64,000 nt of DNA from Cyclobacteriaceae bacterium (GTDB lineage Bacteria; Bacteroidota; Bacteroidia; Cytophagales; Cyclobacteriaceae). The position numbers and the translations under genes are program-made. Shown piece by piece: positions 61,801 to 64,000 of this stretch (position 1 is the stretch's first letter; the number at the start of each line of letters is the position of its first letter). The stretch is from contig JAEUUC010000005.1 of assembly GCA_016787665.1 (NCBI GenBank), forward strand, positions 93,119-157,118, in the 5' to 3' direction. Below the pieces are notes generated by a model. The model had not been told where the DNA came from and searched no databases. It saw nothing but the letters and a program-made list of their open reading frames with translations.

Positions 61801-64000
61801 CCGAATTAACGACCGTAGCAGCACCATTAAACACATTACCACCGGAGCCCGCGTTATCTGTGGCCCCTTTCTTTTCAAGGTAAGTAGTGCCTTGATAGGT
61901 TGTGCCGTTCAGCAATACCTGCGGGGCCCGGAAATCAACCGGGCCGTTAAACGTTGACGAAGGCCCCAGTGTAAGAGTCGCAATGCCAGTCAAATCCAAT
62001 GCTTGAGCCGTTGGCCCCAGCTGCGTAAACCGAATCAACCGAATGTCTCCACTAATAACCCCGGAAGATCCTACCCCGATTGTCCGTCCACTAGCAAGTG
62101 TTGAGGTGCCGGCCGCGTTGTTTCCGAAAAAAATACCTCCACCAAAAGTTGAGTTCAACTCAATGTCACCATTGAATTGGTTGCCAGCCGAGTTATCAGC
62201 AAGTCGTATCGTTGATGATCCGGAGTTGGTGACGATAAGGTCACCATTGAAAATATCAGGCGAAACAGCGCCACTTAAGAGATAAGCACTGCCGGAATTA
62301 ACAATTGTGGCTAATTGGTTAAATGTGTTTCCACCATTTCCGTCATTAGCACCACTCGGGCTAGGGCCGCTCTTTTCGAGGTAGGTAACGCCATTGTAGA
62401 TCGCACCGTTTAACAATAACTGAGGGGCCACGAAAGTCACGTTATCAGCAAAAGAAGAATTTGGACCAATCCAAAGTCGTGCCGTACCCGTCAGCGTAAG
62501 GGTTTGGGCAACACCGCCAGACTGGCCAAACCTACGAAGGCGGAGATCACCTGTAGTAAAGCCGCTCCCGCCTACAATCAATGCACCACCGGTAAAAGAA
62601 GAAGCTCCGGTCGCATTATTGGAAAACAGAATCCCCTGGGCACTGCCCGTGTTGTTCAGCGTGATATCATCATTAAACTGGTTACCGGCCACATTGTGGG
62701 CCAGGTAAATAAAGTTACTTCCTGAATTCGTGACCGTCAGCGGCCCGTTAAAGATATCCGGATTGGCATTGGCGGTCAACAGGTAGCCACTGCTGCTGGC
62801 AACTAGTGTGGTGGCTCCTTGAAACACATTGCCTCCAGCTCCGTCATCATTGGTTGGGCCGGATTTTTCGAGGTAAGCCAAACCACTATAGGTAGCACCA
62901 TCCAGGAAAAGTCTTGGAGCAACAAATGTGACATTTCCCTGAAACGAGGAAGCGGGTCCGACACGAAGAAGCGCAGTGCCGGTTAACGTAATGTTCTCGG
63001 GCAGTACACCTACTTGCGTAAACCGGAAAAGGTTCAGGCTTCCAGATGGAAACGCACCAGTGGTGATAACACCATTTAATGTTGAGCTAGCTGAGGCATT
63101 GCTGTTGAAGGTAACGCCCGCTGCGCCTCCGGAGTTCACCACAGAGATGTTCCCATTATAGGTTGAGACACCACTCCAGCCCATCGTAATGACGGTGGCC
63201 GCACTCGTGTTTGTGTTGTTAATCGTTAATGTTCCATTGAAGACTGCGGTTGAGCCGGTACCGGCCAAAAAACGGTGATCACTGCGAATAGAGCCTCCAC
63301 AATTGATAATTACATCACCACCGAAAAACAAATGGGTGTTGGAGTTCTCACCCAGCAGGAATGACCATTGATCAACACCTCCGGTTTTGTTTGAGTTCAG
63401 CGTAAGCGTATTGGCGAATGTAGTGGTTTGTCCGGCATGGCTCCAGGCGATACGAATCCGAAAACTACCTGTATTATTAAACGTGGTAATTCCGTTGAAG
63501 GTATCGGCCGTACCATTGCCCATAAAAATCTCACCCGAACCACTGTTGTTGATAGTCGTAGTTCCCCCAAATGTATTTCCACCCGCACTTAAGTCGTCAA
63601 AAGCGCCTGTCTTTTCGAAAGTACCCGCCCCGCTGTACGTTGCACCGTTGAGTTGAATCCGGGGTGCCGAAAAATCAACGTTTCCGCCCCAAGCGGAACC
63701 GGGACCGACAATCAGCGTTGTGGTACCCGTTAATGCAAGTGTTTGCGATGTTCCGCCCGTTTGCGTAAAGCGAGGAAGGCTAAGTGTACCAATAGAAAAA
63801 CCAGATGCCCCAACAGAAATTGCTCCGCCTGGGCCAAGGGTAGAGGTTGCCGTGCCCAACTCATTAAACCAAATACCACCACCTGCCGTTGAATTGACTT
63901 CAATATTTCCATTGAAAAGATTCGTGCCGGCATAGGCCATACGAATTCGTGACGTGCCTGAATTATTCAGAATGAGATTTCCATTGTATGTACTGCCAGA
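58862..64000 (-). CDS. giant repeat surface protein with T9SS sorting domain, partial
   Basis: At least 1712 codons on the minus strand; the frame is still open at 64000, so the N-terminus is missing. Most of it is a beta-strand-rich repeat array (units near 165 residues; see the repeat entry) rich in Gly, Ser, Thr and Asn. After it come about 300 residues without repeats: a SFPTGDGGFYRAISI-type region, an IgG/FnIII-like part (LPVELTSFVALTDEDRVQLK, SFYRLRQTDFDGS) and a C-terminal type A sorting domain (AITPNPSDGELLELTF, then SGVYVVTVSTKDGVRHKRWV). Such proteins cross the outer membrane by the type IX system and are attached to the surface. An adhesin or autotransporter-like barrier role is inference. 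Confidence 0.93.
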   Translation of the reverse strand, partial: SGSTYNGNLILNNSGTSRIRMAYAGTNLFNGNIEVNSTAGGGIWFNELGTATSTLGPGGAISVGASGFSIGTLSLPRFTQTGGTSQTLALTGTTTLIVGPGSAWGGNVDFSAPRIQLNGATYSGAGTFEKTGAFDDLSAGGNTFGGTTTINNSGSGEIFMGNGTADTFNGITTFNNTGSFRIRIAWSHAGQTTTFANTLTLNSNKTGGVDQWSFLLGENSNTHLFFGGDVIINCGGSIRSDHRFLAGTGSTAVFNGTLTINNTNTSAATVITMGWSGVSTYNGNISVVNSGGAAGVTFNSNASASSTLNGVITTGAFPSGSLNLFRFTQVGVLPENITLTGTALLRVGPASSFQGNVTFVAPRLFLDGATYSGLAYLEKSGPTNDDGAGGNVFQGATTLVASSSGYLLTANANPDIFNGPLTVTNSGSNFIYLAHNVAGNQFNDDITLNNTGSAQGILFSNNATGASSFTGGALIVGGSGFTTGDLRLRRFGQSGGVAQTLTLTGTARLWIGPNSSFADNVTFVAPQLLLNGAIYNGVTYLEKSGPSPSGANDGNGGNTFNQLATIVNSGSAYLLSGAVSPDIFNGDLIVTNSGSSTIRLADNSAGNQFNGDIELNSTFGGGIFFGNNAAGTSTLASGRTIGVGSSGVISGDIRLIRFTQLGPTAQALDLTGIATLTLGPSSTFNGPVDFRAPQVLLNGTTYQGTTYLEKKGATDNAGSGGNVFNGAATVVNSGSGYLLSANVSPDIFNSSLTVTNTGSSIIYLAHNAAGNQFNGNVSFNSTLGSGGIRISDAAGGTSTLATGASLLVGGLGFSSGELRFRRLTQVGSAPQTLVLTGTALLRIGPTTTFNGDLDFRAPRFALDGAVYNGTTYLEKTGATNDDSNGGNTFNGPTTIANSGAGFFRFATAALDTFNGDLTLTNTGSASIRMADNVPGTVFNGNIIVNSTAGGGIFFSESGGGTATLAAGRAISVGGLGFSIGELRIRRLTQLGSTAQNLTLTGTGGLILGPTVTFNGPVDFRAPRLFINSGTYNNTTNLEKTGATDNEGLGGAVFGGVTTITNSGSGYLRNSAGSTFNGPTNLICSGTNYLLLELSSGSTYNGNLTLTNTGTSNVRVAYAGNNFFNGNIEVNSTAGLGVYFNELGTSTSTLASGRTISVGGVGFTAGELRIQRFTQLGSTAQNIALTGTTLRSGPSVVWNGNVTFSAPLVLLDGTTFNGTTNALTGTGPATAVSVGGNVFGGNTTITQTGSGVFRLANTLADDFTGNVTFNRVSGTIEPAYNIASTFRGDVTVSGSTAITFGANTGGITFAGSNSQSVIRAGSASPIFRRLVMNKSGNSVTLLTDVSITTSATFTTGVLNTTSTNVINFANGSTVVGGSNASHVDGPVVKIGNAPFSFPTGDGGFYRAISISAPTTATHAFRAEYLKAAQGFGGPATYPSGILTVSSCEYWLLDRIVGASNVSVTLSWNSPECVGPYITDITDLRVMRWDGAAWVNQGNGGTTGSSTAGTVISSGPVTAFSPFTLGSTTLDNPLPVELTSFVALTDEDRVQLKWSTASELNNDFFAVERSSTGEVFQELFRVTGAGTTNLARSYEAFDEAPLAGPSFYRLRQTDFDGSIAYSNVVRVEMDADSFWAITPNPSDGELLELTFARQPEQHLAIEVRDLKGVTVLRSEGNFNSSRIELKPSERLASGVYVVTVSTKDGVRHKRWVIR
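60300..63990 (-). repeat. tandem repeat array within the surface protein gene
   Basis: Seven variants of a unit that ends in an LEKTG/LEKSG-type segment plus GGNxF can be picked out, with DNA centres near 63612, 62870, 62380, 61877, 61382, 60890 and 60340. Central units are 490-503 bases long (about 165 residues), and the outermost intervals are longer (about 740 and 550). Each carries GPxxxFNGPVDFRAPxxxLNG, an LEKxG turn, FNGxTTITNSGSGYL, FNGxLTLTNTGSxxIRMADN and FTQLGxTAQxLTLTGTA. Units are similar but not identical, so recombination would be possible. Confidence 0.85.

Overview
The window is a 64 kb chromosomal piece of a mid-GC Bacteroidota bacterium, most likely of the order Cytophagales. 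The signs are a type IX secretion sorting domain on a giant repeat protein, a HmuY/TonB-receptor haem locus, DUF3078, DUF3127 and DUF1684 proteins, a long-form amidophosphoribosyltransferase, almost no Shine-Dalgarno sites, and -7 promoter boxes of the form TAnnTTTG. Nearly everything is ordinary chromosomal coding sequence. I saw no prophage, insertion sequence, CRISPR array or defence island.

Layout. 1-8.1 kb: end of a DUF1684 gene, pheT, a small coiled-coil protein with zapA and rny (translation, cell division, RNA decay), an exported protein and a P-type cation ATPase. 8.1-17.8 kb: MFS exporter, GNAT-like protein, YheT hydrolase, two minus-strand envelope genes, a serine beta-lactamase-like hydrolase, and a minus-strand operon of two D-aminoacylase-like lipoproteins flanking a methyltransferase. 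17.87-18.30 kb: tRNA-Arg(CCG) followed by three tandem degenerate tRNA-like units carrying a hairpin in the T-loop, all between one promoter and one terminator. 18.3-24.4 kb: Mn-type superoxide dismutase, EamA transporter, PhzF, PLP decarboxylase, ilvE, a flavin-binding protein. 24.4-33.7 kb: small conserved proteins (one with an SSB-like tail), tadA, aspS, membrane protein, glycosyltransferase, hydrolase, M20 peptidase, class V aminotransferase. 33.7-38.8 kb: dnaX split by a ten-A slippery run, small ORFs, a lipoprotein prohibitin homologue, LRR protein, exported protein. 38.8-44.6 kb: haem/iron region with an acyltransferase, HmoA-like monooxygenase, HmuY-like lipoprotein, TonB receptor and AraC regulator. 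44.6-50.5 kb: HerA-like ATPase, GNAT, DUF3078, response regulator, LysM transglycosylase, O-methyltransferase. 50.5-58.7 kb: nuoIJKLMN and the amidophosphoribosyltransferase. 58.9-64 kb: the 3' part of a giant repeat-containing, T9SS-exported surface protein that runs off the window.

The points most worth a second look are the tRNA-like tandem array, the dnaX frameshift combined with loss of the zinc module, the paired Fur/PerR-like inverted repeats between two divergent genes of the haem region, the ZapB-like coiled-coil gene next to zapA, and the in-frame leader joined to the prohibitin gene. All family names are from recognition of motifs by eye; no database search was run.
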